From the NCBI RefSeq assembly GCF_004522155.1, contig NZ_SDEA01000006.1, positions 72,891-136,890 of the forward strand: 64,000 bases of DNA, given 5' to 3'. The notes below the pieces were generated by a model, which saw nothing but the letters and a program-made list of their open reading frames with translations, made no database searches and was not told the origin of the DNA. Within the stretch, counting starts at the first letter, position 1. Every line of letters starts with the position of its first letter. Below are positions 1 through 11,588 of this stretch, piece by piece. The position numbers and the translations under genes are program-made. This DNA comes from Paracoccus luteus (GTDB taxonomy: Bacteria; Pseudomonadota; Alphaproteobacteria; Rhodobacterales; Rhodobacteraceae).

Positions 1-25
1 CCCCGTGCCGGTCCGTGACGGCCGG

Positions 26-1175
26 TCAGCCCCGGCGGCCGTCGCGCATCGCCTGCGCGAATCCGTCGAACAGATAGGTGCTGTCCTGCGGGCCGGGGCT
101 TGCCTCGGGGTGATACTGCACGGAAAAGACGGGACGATCCGCCACGCGCAGGCCGCAGTTCGACCCGTCGAACAGGCTGACATGGGTTTCCAGCACGCCC
201 GCGGGCAGGGTCTGCGAATCGACCGCAAAGCCGTGGTTCATCGACGTGATCTCGACCTTGCCGGTCTCGACGTTGCGCACCGGATGGTTGGCGCCGTGGT
301 GGCCGTGGCTCATCTTGACGGTCTGCGCGCCCAGCGCCAGCGCCAGCATCTGGTGGCCAAGGCAGATGCCGAAGATCGGCAGGTCGTGGTCCAGCAGCTG
401 CCGGATCATGGGCACGGCGTATTCGCCGGTGGCCGCCGGATCGCCGGGGCCGTTCGACAGGAAAACCCCCTCGGGCGAATGCGCCAGAACCTCGTCGGCG
501 GTCGCGGTGGCGGGCAGGACCGTCACCTCGGCCCCCGACTGCACCAGCGAGCGCAGGATGTTGCGCTTGGCGCCATAGTCGATGGCGACGACGCGGAACG
601 GCTTGTCGGCGCGCGGGGCGCTGAACTGGCCGGGCCATTCCCACACGCCGTCGTCCCAGCGATAGCTTTGCGCGCAGCTGACCTCGCGCGCAAGATCAAG
701 GCCGACCAGCCCCGGCCAGGCGCGCGCGCGCCACCATCGCGGCGATGTCGAACTGGCCGTCGGTTCTGTGGGCCAGCACCACATGCGGCGCGCCCTGCTG
801 TCGGATGGCGCGGGTCAGGCGGCGGGTGTCGACGCCGCCGATGCCGATGCGGCCGCGCCGTTCCATCCAGTCCACCAGGTCGGACGCCGCACGCCAGTTC
901 GACGGCTCGGTCGGATCCCACTTGACCACGATGCCGGACGCGACGGGCTCGGCGGCCTCGTCGTCCTGGGGCGTTACGCCGGTGTTGCCGATATGGGGAA
1001 AGGTAAAGGTCACGACCTGCGCCGCATAGCTGGGGTCGGTCATGATTTCCTGATAGCCGGTCATGGCGGTGTTGAACACCAGCTCGGCCACCACCTCGCC
1101 CGTGGCGCCGAAGCCTTGCCCGTAAAAGACCGTGCCGTCGGCCAGCGCAAGGCAGGCAGTCGGTTTGTTTGCCAT
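26..1175 (-). CDS. carA: Carbamoyl-phosphate synthase small subunit CarA, apparently frameshifted
   Basis: Glutamine amidotransferase subunit of carbamoyl-phosphate synthase; it releases ammonia from glutamine for CarB (arginine and pyrimidine synthesis, cytosol). The N-terminal CarA domain starts MANKPTACLALADG and reads to about residue 155. The class I amidotransferase domain, with the nucleophile-elbow motif FGICLGHQM and the later QYHPEASPGPQDS, continues in a different frame to the TGA at 26-28. The two frames meet in an alternating GC run around 719-732. Adding 2 nt there (or removing 1) restores a protein of about 383 residues, the usual CarA length. carB is not in the window. Either a sequencing or assembly error, or a genuine null allele; the error is more likely because both halves look intact and conserved. 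Confidence 0.9.
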
Positions 1176-1314
1176 GACGGAACCCCCGGGAAAAATCGGC
1201 TGACTGCTAAGGCAGGGGGTCGGGGCGGTCAAGTGCCGCAAGCGCGGGACCGCCGCGCCTTGACCCGGCGGCGGGTGTTTGCCAACGGTGGACCGAGCAC
1301 AGCCGGAGGATGAC

Positions 1315-1779
1315 ATGGACCTGCGCGACCGGATTTCCGCCGCCACCAAGGACGCGATGAAGGCCAGGGACGCGCCGCGGCTGTCCACGCTGCGCCTGAT
1401 CGGCGCGGCCATCAAGGACCGCGAGATCGCGCTGCGGGGCGAAGGCCGCGACGACGGCGGGCTGAGCGGCGACGACCTGATCGCCCTGCTGTCGCGCATG
1501 GTCAAGCAGCGCCACGAATCCGCCCGCGCCTATGAGGAGGGCGGGCGCCTGGAACTGGCCGAGAAGGAACAGGCCGAAATCGCGCTGATCCAGGAGTTTC
1601 TTCCCCGCCAGCTGACCAGCGCCGAGATGGCCGAGGCTGTGGACCGCGTGATCGCGGATCTGGGCGCGACCGGCGTGCGCGACATGGGCCGTGTCATGGC
1701 GGGCCTGCGGGAACGCCACGCGGGGCAGATGGATTTCGGCGCGGCGGGAGCGGTGGTCAAGTCCCGCCTGATGGCCTGA
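1315..1779 (+). CDS. GatB/YqeY domain-containing protein
   Basis: A 154-residue YqeY-family protein, related to the C-terminal tRNA-interacting domain of the GatB amidotransferase subunit; its cellular role is not established. The family pattern is visible: an N-terminal MDLRDRISAATKDAMKARD helix, then an LRLIGAAIKDREIA stretch, and a C-terminal GAVVKSRLMA ending. The ATG at 1315 is preferred over the upstream in-frame start because GGAGG at 1305-1309 sits just before it. The gene is divergent from carA across about 140 bp. It is followed after 3 bp by the DUF3008 gene and is probably cotranscribed with it. Confidence 0.9.
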   Translation: MDLRDRISAATKDAMKARDAPRLSTLRLIGAAIKDREIALRGEGRDDGGLSGDDLIALLSRMVKQRHESARAYEEGGRLELAEKEQAEIALIQEFLPRQLTSAEMAEAVDRVIADLGATGVRDMGRVMAGLRERHAGQMDFGAAGAVVKSRLMA

Positions 1780-1782
1780 GCG

Positions 1783-1974
1783 ATGCCGGCGCAGTCGCGC
1801 GCGCAGCAGCGGGCCGCGGGCGCGGCCCTGTCCGCCAAGCGGGGCTCCTCCAGCCCCGACGATCTGAAGGGCGCATCCCGGCAGATGTTCGACACCATGA
1901 CCGAGGCGGAGCTGGCGGATCTGGCCGCCACGGACCATGACGACCTGCCCGAACGGGCCGAGGACGACGACTAG
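1783..1974 (+). CDS. DUF3008 family small protein
   Basis: A 63-residue soluble, highly charged protein. It opens MPAQSRAQQRAAGAALSAKR and contains LKGASRQMF, then an acidic MTEAELADLA segment, which matches the small DUF3008 family as I recall it. No function is known. It starts 3 bp after the yqeY stop, so it is probably the second cistron of that unit. Its end faces the MFS gene convergently across 12 bp, with no obvious terminator between them. Confidence 0.8.
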   Translation: MPAQSRAQQRAAGAALSAKRGSSSPDDLKGASRQMFDTMTEAELADLAATDHDDLPERAEDDD

Positions 1975-1986
1975 CCCGGCGCCCCG

Positions 1987-3321
1987 TCAGGGCCGGTCCT
2001 GCCGGCCGGCCTGCCGGGCCGCGCGGCGGGCGTCGCGCAGGTCGCGCCCCAGCCCCAGCCCGCGCCGGCGGGGTCGGGTGGCGACCAGGATCGCCACTGC
2101 GACGATCATCATCCCCGCGGCGGCAAGGAACGGCATGCCCGGCGCATAGACGGGCGCGCCCGCGCGCGTGAAAAAGGCGAAGATCGCCGTCATCAGCAGC
2201 GGCGACAGCCCCATCGCGACGGCCGCGACCGAGGCCAGCACGCCCTGCAACTCTCCCTGCTGGCCGGGCGGTGCGCGGTTCGACATGATCTGTTGCAGCG
2301 CGGGGCCGCCAAGCCCCGCCATCGCCGCCAGCGGCATGAAGGCCAAGGCCAGCATCGGGTCGGTCACGACGCCATAGAAACACAGCGCCACGACCTCGAG
2401 CAGGAAGCCGGCGGTCGCGGTCCGCCAGACGCCGAAACGGCGGATCGCGGGGCCGACCAGCACCCCCTGGACCAGCGCCATCGCCACCGCGAACACCGCC
2501 AGTGACAGGCCGATGTGCAGCGGATCCCAACCAAAGCGGGCCTTGCCGTAAAAGCTCCAGACCGCGGGATAGACATAGGCCGCGACGTGAAACAGCGCGA
2601 ATGTCAGCAGCAACGGCCCGATCCGCGGCAGCCGCCCGATCGCGGCAAAGGCGGACAGCGGGTTGGCGCGCCGCCAGGTGAACGGGCGGCGGATCGCATC
2701 CGTCACCGTTTCCGGCAGGACGAACCAGCCGAAGATCAGGTTCGCGCCCGCCAGCACGGCCGCCGTCCAGAACGGCGCGCGCAGGTCGATGGTGGACATG
2801 ATGCTGCCCAGCACCGGTCCCAGGACAAAGCCCACCGCGAACGCAGCCCCGATCAGGCCGAAGTTGCGGCCCCGTTCCTCGGGGCGCGAGATGTCGGCCA
2901 TATAGGCGGCAGCCGTGGCGTGGGTCGCGGCCATGATGCCGCCGATCAGACGGCCCACCAGGATCAGCGTGATCGTCGGCGCCAGCGCCAGCAGCACATA
3001 GTCCAGCGTCATCACCAGCAGCGCGGTCAGCATCACCGGCCGGCGGCCATAGGCGTCCGACAGATTGCCGATCACCGGGCCGAACAGGAACTGCATCGCG
3101 GCATAGGACGTGCCCAGCACGCCGCCCCAGACCGCCGCACCGGCCAGACCCTGCCCGGTCAACTCTTCCAGCAGGTCGGGCATGACCGGAAAGATCAGCC
3201 CCATGCCGGTGGCGTCGATCAGCACCGTCATCAGCACGAACAGCTTTGCGGCCTTGCCCGCGCTGCGCCCGGCCGCGTCGCGCGGCGGGGCGGTCGGGGA
3301 ACGGGGCGGCTTGCGGGGCAT
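1987..3321 (-). CDS. Tet-type MFS drug/metabolite exporter
   Basis: Inner-membrane major facilitator with about 12 membrane segments. It resembles the TCR/TetA branch: TM1 reads LMTVLIDATGMGLIFPVMPDLL, and the cytoplasmic loop 2-3 motif reads GNLSDAYGRRPVML (consensus GxLaDrfGrkpvl). The substrate is unknown; TetA-like proteins are proton-coupled drug antiporters, but many homologues in this group are uncharacterised. I chose the ATG giving MPRKPPRSP (444 residues). A GTG 42 bp and an ATG 36 bp upstream are also in frame, and no start has a strong Shine-Dalgarno. The presumed promoter region is the degenerate duplicated segment next to the DUF2244 gene. Confidence 0.8.
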   Translation of the reverse strand: MPRKPPRSPTAPPRDAAGRSAGKAAKLFVLMTVLIDATGMGLIFPVMPDLLEELTGQGLAGAAVWGGVLGTSYAAMQFLFGPVIGNLSDAYGRRPVMLTALLVMTLDYVLLALAPTITLILVGRLIGGIMAATHATAAAYMADISRPEERGRNFGLIGAAFAVGFVLGPVLGSIMSTIDLRAPFWTAAVLAGANLIFGWFVLPETVTDAIRRPFTWRRANPLSAFAAIGRLPRIGPLLLTFALFHVAAYVYPAVWSFYGKARFGWDPLHIGLSLAVFAVAMALVQGVLVGPAIRRFGVWRTATAGFLLEVVALCFYGVVTDPMLALAFMPLAAMAGLGGPALQQIMSNRAPPGQQGELQGVLASVAAVAMGLSPLLMTAIFAFFTRAGAPVYAPGMPFLAAAGMMIVAVAILVATRPRRRGLGLGRDLRDARRAARQAGRQDRP

Positions 3322-3364
3322 CACGGTCGTTCCGGGACAGGGCGGGCAAGGCCTCATTGCCACG

Positions 3365-3570
3365 CGCGGGCGGCGGGCGAAAGCGCTGACCTTGAGGGGG
3401 GCGTCAGCCGCCCGGCGGGGCGCGCAGCGCCGCCAGCGCGCGTCAGTCGTGCAACTGGCGGCGTTCCGCGGGCGGCGGGCGAAAGCCTGACCTCGGGGGC
3501 GTCAGCCGCCGGGCGGGGCCCGCAGCGCCGCCAGCGCGCGCGCCAGCTCGTCTCGCAGTTGGCGGCGTTC
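3365..3570. repeat. Two-copy degenerate tandem duplication, 102 + 104 bp
   Basis: Copy 1 is 3365-3466 and copy 2 is 3467-3570. Both begin CGCGGGCGGCGGGCGAAAG, run through GTCAGCCGCC and GCAGCGCCGCCAGCGCGCG, and end GGCGGCGTTC. Copy 2 holds the last ~23 codons and stop codon of the DUF2244 gene plus its 3' flank. Copy 1 lies outside the gene and carries several substitutions and small indels. The differences argue against an assembly duplication. Confidence 0.85.
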
Positions 3571-4011
3571 GTCAGGGGCGAGGAACGCGCCCAGTTCGAT
3601 GTCGCGCGGGCCGCCGTCGGTCAGGGTCAGATACGCCTCGACCGGCTGGTCGTGCAGCGTCAGGCGCACCCAATAGGGGTTGGCCTGCCAGACGCGGGCC
3701 GCGCGGCCGGGATCGCGCCGCGTGACGTGCAGCCGGTCGGGGCGCAGCACCAGCTCCTCGACGGTGCCGCCGCGCCGCCAGGCGTATTGCATCGCATACC
3801 ACAGCGCCCAGACGACCCCGGCGGCAAACGGCAGCAGCCCCCACATCACCGCCGAACCGACCAGCGCCAGCAGCGGCAGCACCAGCGCCGCCGCAGCGCC
3901 GCCGATGGCCCAGGCAAAGCCCGTGGGTGTCAGCGACCGATATCGCCAGATCACCAGCCGGCGGACCGGCTGGCCGGCGGGGTCGATGTGGTCGTGCCAT
4001 TCATGGGGCAT
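3502..4011 (-). CDS. DUF2244 domain-containing membrane protein
   Basis: A 169-residue protein with two adjacent hydrophobic segments at about residues 38-80, followed by a soluble domain rich in beta strands (ELVLRPDRLHVTRRDPG and later YWVRLTLHD). This is the DUF2244 layout found beside cytochrome oxidase genes in many alphaproteobacteria. The function is unknown. The start MPHEWHDHIDP is chosen; the longer in-frame extension would run into the ctaD terminator and coding region. It lies just downstream of ctaD on the same strand, separated by a clear terminator. Its 3' end is duplicated in degenerate form immediately downstream. Confidence 0.8.
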   Translation of the reverse strand: MPHEWHDHIDPAGQPVRRLVIWRYRSLTPTGFAWAIGGAAAALVLPLLALVGSAVMWGLLPFAAGVVWALWYAMQYAWRRGGTVEELVLRPDRLHVTRRDPGRAARVWQANPYWVRLTLHDQPVEAYLTLTDGGPRDIELGAFLAPDERRQLRDELARALAALRAPPGG

Positions 4012-4032
4012 CGCGGGTCCGCCGAACGAAAG

Positions 4033-4058
4033 ACGGCCCCGGATCGCTCCGGGGCCGT
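4033..4058 (-). terminator. Intrinsic terminator-like hairpin after ctaD
   Basis: Perfect 10-bp arms ACGGCCCCGG / CCGGGGCCGT (4033-4042 and 4049-4058) with a 6-nt loop. Read leftward, the hairpin is followed by a short pyrimidine stretch (CTTTC). It lies between the ctaD stop and the DUF2244 start. Confidence 0.75.
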
Positions 4059-4079
4059 TTGGCTGTGCCTGGCCCGGTC

Positions 4080-6448
<2,369 letters not shown>

Positions 6449-6506
6449 CGCGTTATCCTTTGCAGCGAAGTTATGGATCGTGGGGGTTCGCGGCCCCTGC
6501 GCCGCA

Positions 6507-6534
6507 TGGCTAGCATGGGGCTGTGGCCACTCAA
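6507..6534 (-). promoter_or_regulatory. Candidate promoter for cycA
   Basis: On the minus strand a TTGAGT -35-like hexamer (6529-6534) and a TAGCCA -10-like hexamer (6507-6512) are spaced by 16 bp. They lie about 60 bp before the cycA ATG, in the only non-coding gap upstream of it. Weak sequence match; judged by eye. Confidence 0.3.
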
Positions 6535-6602
6535 CACCGCAAAAGTCAAAAAGTGCCCCGTTTTCATGACCCGCTTGCGGGAATGTGACGCCTCCGGCGG
6601 GA

Positions 6603-7316
6603 TCAGGCCGGTTCCGCCGGCCCCATGACCGTCCCGATCACGGGGAACGTCGCGCGCAGCGCGGCGTCCACGTCGTCCATCGTGACCGGCAGGCCCAGAT
6701 CCACCAGGCTGGTGACGCCGTGCCCCTGTATCCCGCAGGGAACGATTCCCGCGTAATGGTCCAGGTCGGGTTCGACGTTGATCGAGATGCCGTGAAAGCT
6801 GACCCAGCGGCGCAGCTTGATGCCGATGGCGGCGATCTTGTCCTCGCGCATGGCGCCGTCGGGCAGGGGGGGCTTGTCGGGGCGCGCGATCCAGACGCCG
6901 ACGCGGCCCGCGCGTATCTCGCCGCGCAGCCCGAACTCGGCCAGAGCGGCGATCACCCAGGCCTCCAGCGCGGCGACAAGGCGGCGCACGTCGCGGCCGC
7001 GACGGTTCAGGTCCAGCATGACATAGACGACGCGCTGGCCCGGCCCGTGATAGGTGTATTGCCCCCCGCGCCCGGTCGGGAACACCGGGAAGCGGCCCGG
7101 ATCGGTCAGGTCGGCGGGCCGGGCCGAGGTGCCGGCCGTGTAAAGCGGCGGATGCTCGACCAGCCAGATCGCCTCGGGCGCGGTGCCGTCGTGGATGGCG
7201 GCGACGCGCGCCTCCATCCAGGCGACGGCGGCGGGATGGTCGGTCAGGCCGGGCGAGATCAGCCATTCGGGATCGTCGTCGCGCAGAACCGGCAGGGAAA
7301 GGGGCGAAGGCTGCAT
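6603..7316 (-). CDS. lipB: Lipoyl(octanoyl) transferase LipB
   Basis: Transfers the octanoyl group from acyl carrier protein to lipoyl domains of 2-oxoacid dehydrogenases and the glycine cleavage system, the first step of lipoate assembly (cytosol). Family signatures are present: [19 protein letters not shown] with the likely catalytic Lys160, [11 protein letters not shown], and [11 protein letters not shown] with the catalytic Cys194. At 237 residues it is slightly longer than E. coli LipB because of its N-terminus. It starts with ATG and is divergent from metH across ~147 bp. Confidence 0.96.
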   Translation of the reverse strand: MQPSPLSLPVLRDDDPEWLISPGLTDHPAAVAWMEARVAAIHDGTAPEAIWLVEHPPLYTAGTSARPADLTDPGRFPVFPTGRGGQYTYHGPGQRVVYVMLDLNRRGRDVRRLVAALEAWVIAALAEFGLRGEIRAGRVGVWIARPDKPPLPDGAMREDKIAAIGIKLRRWVSFHGISINVEPDLDHYAGIVPCGIQGHGVTSLVDLGLPVTMDDVDAALRATFPVIGTVMGPAEPA

Positions 7317-7463
7317 GGATCAGGGTTGCCCCCGGCCCGCCTCCGATGCAAGGGGGGCTTAACATGAGCGTGGTGCATGATGGCGCTGAGAATCATGCGT
7401 TTCACTTTTCCCGCCATCGTGCGTTAGACAACAGCCCTGCCGCCCGTGCCGTAAGGATCGCCC

Positions 7464-10400
7464 ATGCCCGCCCTGCCGCTGTCCCCCGCCTTTGCCGCGA
7501 TCCGCGCCGCCGCCCGCGACCGTGTCCTGATCCTGGATGGCGCGATGGGCACGCAGATCCAGCGGCTGGGCCTGTCCGAGGGCGATTTCCTGGGCGAGGC
7601 GAACCACGGCGGCGGCTGCGCCTGCCACATCCACAGCAACCACCCCCAGCAGGGCAACAACGACCTGCTGAACCTGACCCAGCCCGAGGCGATCGAGGCG
7701 ATCCACCTGCGCTATGCGCTGGCGGGCGCCGATATCGTGGAAACCAACACGTTTTCCTCGACCACCATCGCGCAGGCCGACTATGGCATGCAGGACCGCG
7801 TGTTCCAGCTGAACCGCGAGGGCGCGCGGCTGGTCCGGCGGGCGCTGGACGCGGCGACCGCGCAGGACGCCCGCCCGCGCTGGGTGGCGGGGGCGCTGGG
7901 GCCGACGAACCGCACCGCCTCGCTCAGCCCGGACGTGAACGATCCGGGGTTCCGCGCCGTCACCTTCGACCAGCTGCGCGTCGCCTATGCCGAGCAGATC
8001 CGCGGGCTGATCGCGGGCGGGACCGACCTGATCCTGATCGAGACGATCTTCGACACGCTGAACGCCAAGGCCGCGATCTTTGCCGCCGAGGAGGTGTTCG
8101 CGGAAACCGGCCTGCGCCTGCCGGTGATGATCTCGGGCACGATCACCGACCTGTCGGGGCGCACGCTGTCGGGGCAGACGCCGACCGCCTTCTGGCATTC
8201 CGTGGCCCACGCCGCGCCACTGACGGTCGGGCTGAACTGCGCGCTGGGGGCCAACGCCATGCGCCCGCACCTGCAGGAACTGTCCGAGGTCGCCGACACG
8301 CTGATCTGCGCCTATCCGAACGCGGGCCTGCCGAACGAGATGGGCCAGTATGACGAGACCGCCGCCCAGATGGCCGCCCAGATCGGCGGTTTCGCCGACG
8401 AGGGGCTGGTCAACATCGTCGGCGGCTGCTGCGGGTCCACCCCCGACCACATCGCCGCCATCGCCGATGCCGTCGCGGGCAAGCCGCCCCGCGCCATCCC
8501 CGAAATCCCGCCGCGCCTGCGCCTGTCGGGGCTGGAGCCGTTCGTCAAGACCGACGACATCCCCTTTGTCAACGTGGGGGAACGCACCAACGTCACCGGC
8601 AGCGTCCGTTTCCGCAAGCTGATCACCGCGGGCGACTATCCGGCGGCGCTGGAGGTCGCGCGGGACCAGGTGGAAAACGGCGCCCAGATCATCGACGTGA
8701 ACATGGACGAGGGGCTGATCGATTCCGCCGCCGCGATGACGTCGTTCCTGAACCTGATCGCGGCCGAACCCGACATCGCCCGCGTGCCCCTGATGATCGA
8801 CAGCTCCAAATGGGAGGTGATCGAGGCCGGGCTGAAATGCGTCCAAGGCAAGCCGATCGTGAACTCGATCAGCCTCAAGGAGGGCGAGGAGGCGTTCCTG
8901 CACCACGCGCGGCTGTGCCGCCGCTATGGCGCGGCCGTCGTCGTCATGGCGTTCGACGAGACCGGGCAGGCCGACACCGAGAACCGCAAGGTCGAAATCT
9001 GCGCCCGCGCCTATGACCTGCTGGTGGCCGAGGGCTTCCCGCCCCAGGACATCATCTTCGACCCCAACATCTTCGCCGTGGCGACGGGGATCGAGGAACA
9101 CGACAATTATGGCGTCGATTTCATCGGCGCGACCGCCCGCATCCGCCAGTCGCTGCCGCATGTCCATGTTTCGGGCGGCGTGTCGAACCTGTCCTTCAGC
9201 TTTCGCGGCAACGAACCCGTGCGCGAGGCGATGCACGCCGTCTTTCTGTATCACGCGATCCAGGCGGGCATGGACATGGGCATCGTCAACGCGGGCCAGC
9301 TGGCCGTCTATGACCAGATCGACGCAGGCTTGCGCGAGGCGTGCGAGGATGTGGTCCTGAACCGCCGCGCCGATTCGACCGAGCGCCTGCTGGACCTTGC
9401 CCAGCGGTTCAAGGGCGAGGGCGGGGCGAAGGCCCGCGAAAAGGATCTGGCCTGGCGCGACTGGCCCGTGGACAAGCGTCTGGAACACGCGCTGGTCAAC
9501 GGCATCACCGAATACGTCGTCGCCGACACCGAACAGGCGCGCCAGTCCGCCGAACGCCCGCTGCACGTCATCGAAGGGCCGCTGATGGCCGGGATGAACG
9601 TCGTCGGCGACCTGTTCGGGGCGGGCAAGATGTTCCTGCCGCAGGTGGTGAAATCGGCCCGCGTGATGAAGCAGGCCGTGGCCCACCTGCTGCCCTATAT
9701 GGAGGCCGAGAAGGCCGCGAACGGCGGCGGGTCGAGTTCAGCGGGCAAGGTGCTGATGGCGACCGTCAAGGGCGACGTCCATGACATCGGCAAGAACATC
9801 GTGGGCGTGGTCCTGGCCTGCAACAACTATGAGATCATCGACCTTGGCGTGATGGTCCCGGCGCAGAAGATCCTGGAAACCGCCCGGACCGAGCAGGTGG
9901 ACATCATCGGCCTGTCGGGCCTGATCACGCCCAGCCTGGACGAGATGGTGCATGTCGCCTCCGAGATGGAGCGCGAGGGGTTCGACATCCCGCTGCTGAT
10001 CGGGGGCGCGACGACCAGCAAGGTTCACACCGCGGTCAAGATCGACCCGCGCTATCGCCGCGGCCAGACCGTCTATGTGACCGACGCCAGCCGCGCGGTC
10101 GGCGTGGTGTCAAACCTGCTGTCGGATGAAAAGCCGGGCTTTGTCAGCGACGTGCGCGGCGATTATCAGGCGATGGCGGAACGCTATAACCGCGGCGACG
10201 CCGACCGCGCCCGGCTGCCGCTGGCGGATGCCCGGGCCAATGCCGTGGCGGTGGACTGGGCCGGCTATGCCGCGCCGCAGCCCACGTTCACGGGCACCCG
10301 CGCGCTGGCCGACTGGGATCTGGCCGAGATCGCCCGCTATATCGACTGGACGCCCTTTTTCCAGACGTGGGAGATGAAGGGCGTCTATCCCCGCATCCTG

Positions 10401-11204
10401 GACGACGAGCGGCAGGGCGAGGCCGCGCGCGCGCTGTTCGCCGACGCGCAGGCGATGCTGGACCGCATCATCGCCGAACGCTGGCTGGCGCCCCGCGCGG
10501 TCATGGGGTTCTGGCCCGCCAACCGCGTGGGCGACGACATCCGCCTGTGGACGGACGAGACGCGCCGGACGCCCCGCGCCACGCTGCACACGCTGCGCCA
10601 GCAGGTGACGAAACGCGACGGCCGCCCGAACGTGGCGCTGGCCGATTTCGTCGCGCCCGAGGGGCAGCCCGACTGGATCGGCGGCTTTGTCGTGACCGCG
10701 GGGGACGAGACCGCGCGCGTGCAGGCGTTCAAGGACGCGCACGACGATTTCTCGGCCATCCTGCTGCAGGCGCTGTCGGACCGCTTTGCCGAGGCGTTGG
10801 CCGAACTGCTGCACGAACGTGTGCGGCGCGAGTTCTGGGCCTATGCCCCGGACGAGGCCCATACCCCCGCCGAGCTGGTGGCCGAGCCTTATCGCGGCAT
10901 CCGCCCCGCGCCGGGATACCCGGCCCAGCCGGATCACACCGAGAAAGAGACGCTGTTCGACCTGCTGGACGCCACCGCCGCGACCGGCGTGGAACTGACC
11001 GAGTCGATGGCGATGTGGCCCGGATCGTCGGTCAGCGGCCTGTATCTGGCCCACCCCGACGCCTATTACTTCGGCGTGGCCAAGGTCGAGGCCGACCAGG
11101 TCGCCGACTATGCCGCGCGCAAGGGCATGACGGTGGCGCAGGCGGAACGCTGGCTGGCCCCGGTGCTGAACTATGTCCCCGGCGCGGCGGTGGCTGCGGA
11201 ATAG
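7464..11204 (+). CDS. metH: Cobalamin-dependent methionine synthase MetH
   Basis: Methylates homocysteine to methionine using methyl-tetrahydrofolate and methylcobalamin (cytosol). All four modules are present in 1246 residues. The homocysteine module (~1-335) opens [11 protein letters not shown] and has zinc ligands Cys259, Cys322 and Cys323. The pterin-binding module (~365-630) contains [13 protein letters not shown]. The cobalamin cap and Rossmann domain (~650-890) has the D771-x-H773-x-x-G776 base-off motif. The AdoMet-binding reactivation domain runs to the end. AAGGA precedes the ATG. No B12-riboswitch signature was seen in the short leader. Confidence 0.98.
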   Translation: MPALPLSPAFAAIRAAARDRVLILDGAMGTQIQRLGLSEGDFLGEANHGGGCACHIHSNHPQQGNNDLLNLTQPEAIEAIHLRYALAGADIVETNTFSSTTIAQADYGMQDRVFQLNREGARLVRRALDAATAQDARPRWVAGALGPTNRTASLSPDVNDPGFRAVTFDQLRVAYAEQIRGLIAGGTDLILIETIFDTLNAKAAIFAAEEVFAETGLRLPVMISGTITDLSGRTLSGQTPTAFWHSVAHAAPLTVGLNCALGANAMRPHLQELSEVADTLICAYPNAGLPNEMGQYDETAAQMAAQIGGFADEGLVNIVGGCCGSTPDHIAAIADAVAGKPPRAIPEIPPRLRLSGLEPFVKTDDIPFVNVGERTNVTGSVRFRKLITAGDYPAALEVARDQVENGAQIIDVNMDEGLIDSAAAMTSFLNLIAAEPDIARVPLMIDSSKWEVIEAGLKCVQGKPIVNSISLKEGEEAFLHHARLCRRYGAAVVVMAFDETGQADTENRKVEICARAYDLLVAEGFPPQDIIFDPNIFAVATGIEEHDNYGVDFIGATARIRQSLPHVHVSGGVSNLSFSFRGNEPVREAMHAVFLYHAIQAGMDMGIVNAGQLAVYDQIDAGLREACEDVVLNRRADSTERLLDLAQRFKGEGGAKAREKDLAWRDWPVDKRLEHALVNGITEYVVADTEQARQSAERPLHVIEGPLMAGMNVVGDLFGAGKMFLPQVVKSARVMKQAVAHLLPYMEAEKAANGGGSSSAGKVLMATVKGDVHDIGKNIVGVVLACNNYEIIDLGVMVPAQKILETARTEQVDIIGLSGLITPSLDEMVHVASEMEREGFDIPLLIGGATTSKVHTAVKIDPRYRRGQTVYVTDASRAVGVVSNLLSDEKPGFVSDVRGDYQAMAERYNRGDADRARLPLADARANAVAVDWAGYAAPQPTFTGTRALADWDLAEIARYIDWTPFFQTWEMKGVYPRILDDERQGEAARALFADAQAMLDRIIAERWLAPRAVMGFWPANRVGDDIRLWTDETRRTPRATLHTLRQQVTKRDGRPNVALADFVAPEGQPDWIGGFVVTAGDETARVQAFKDAHDDFSAILLQALSDRFAEALAELLHERVRREFWAYAPDEAHTPAELVAEPYRGIRPAPGYPAQPDHTEKETLFDLLDATAATGVELTESMAMWPGSSVSGLYLAHPDAYYFGVAKVEADQVADYAARKGMTVAQAERWLAPVLNYVPGAAVAAE

Positions 11205-11218
11205 CCCTTTTCAAGCGC

Positions 11219-11254
11219 GCGATCCGTGGCTATGTCACGGCCGTCACGGATCGC
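11219..11254 (+). terminator. Inverted repeat between metH and tRNA-Leu
   Basis: Perfect 10-bp arms GCGATCCGTG (11219-11228) and CACGGATCGC (11245-11254) with a 16-nt loop, starting 14 bp past the metH stop. There is no T-run. The last two bases of the 3' arm are the first two bases of the mature tRNA, so it may act as a terminator or as a processing signal. Confidence 0.4.
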
Positions 11255-11339
11255 GGTCGTGGCGGAATTGGTAGACGCGCAGCGTTGAGGTCGCTGTTCC
11301 TTAACCGGAGTGAAAGTTCGAGTCTTTTCGACCGCACCA
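11253..11339 (+). tRNA. tRNA-Leu (anticodon GAG)
   Basis: Class II cloverleaf of 87 nt with an encoded CCA (11337-11339). The acceptor arms GCGGTCG / CGACCGC are perfect. The D arm reads GGCGGAATTGGTAGACGC. The anticodon stem CAGCG/CGCTG encloses the loop TTGAGGT, giving anticodon GAG (reads CUC/CUU). A variable arm and the T-loop GTTCGAGTC follow. The long variable region and discriminator A fit leucine. Confidence 0.95.
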
Positions 11340-11344
11340 GATTT

Positions 11345-11375
11345 ACGGGCCAGGGGTTTGAAATCCCTGGCCCGT
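11345..11375 (+). terminator. Terminator hairpin downstream of tRNA-Leu
   Basis: Perfect 11-bp arms ACGGGCCAGGG (11345-11355) and CCCTGGCCCGT (11365-11375), starting 6 nt after the tRNA CCA and followed by TGTCGTT. It probably ends the tRNA transcript ahead of the ABC transporter operon. Confidence 0.7.
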
Positions 11376-11512
11376 TGTCGTTCGCGGGGCGGGCTGCCCC
11401 CGACTGATCCCCCAGCCGAACCTGCCCTGCACGGCATTGGCCAACCGCCCGCCGCGGCGGCACCGGGGCGGCCTCGGGCGCATCCCGATGACCGGCCTGC
11501 CGCAAATCGTCG

Positions 11513-11542
11513 TTGCATCGCGTCGCCGCCGCCGCATAGTCT
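11513..11542 (+). promoter_or_regulatory. Candidate promoter of the polyamine-type ABC operon
   Basis: TTGCAT (11513-11518) and TAGTCT (11537-11542) with an 18-bp spacer, about 45 bp before the proposed TTG start of the ATPase gene and after the tRNA terminator. It is the only reasonable sigma-70-like pair I could find in this gap. Confidence 0.35.
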
Positions 11543-11588
11543 GGCGTCGCGCACCAACGACCAACGACAAAAGACAGGGAGCCGCGCA

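Noticed and set aside
6549..6602. Terminator downstream of lipB
   Set aside because: Only a 5-bp CCCGC/GCGGG stem with a 2-nt loop and no adjacent T-run; too weak to list.
7317..7463. Cobalamin or SAM-type riboswitch before metH
   Set aside because: The 147-bp leader is too short and lacks the B12-box; no conserved riboswitch core was recognised.
7359..9686. 775-codon open frame antisense to metH
   Set aside because: Shadow frame opposite an unmistakable MetH; no recognisable protein family.
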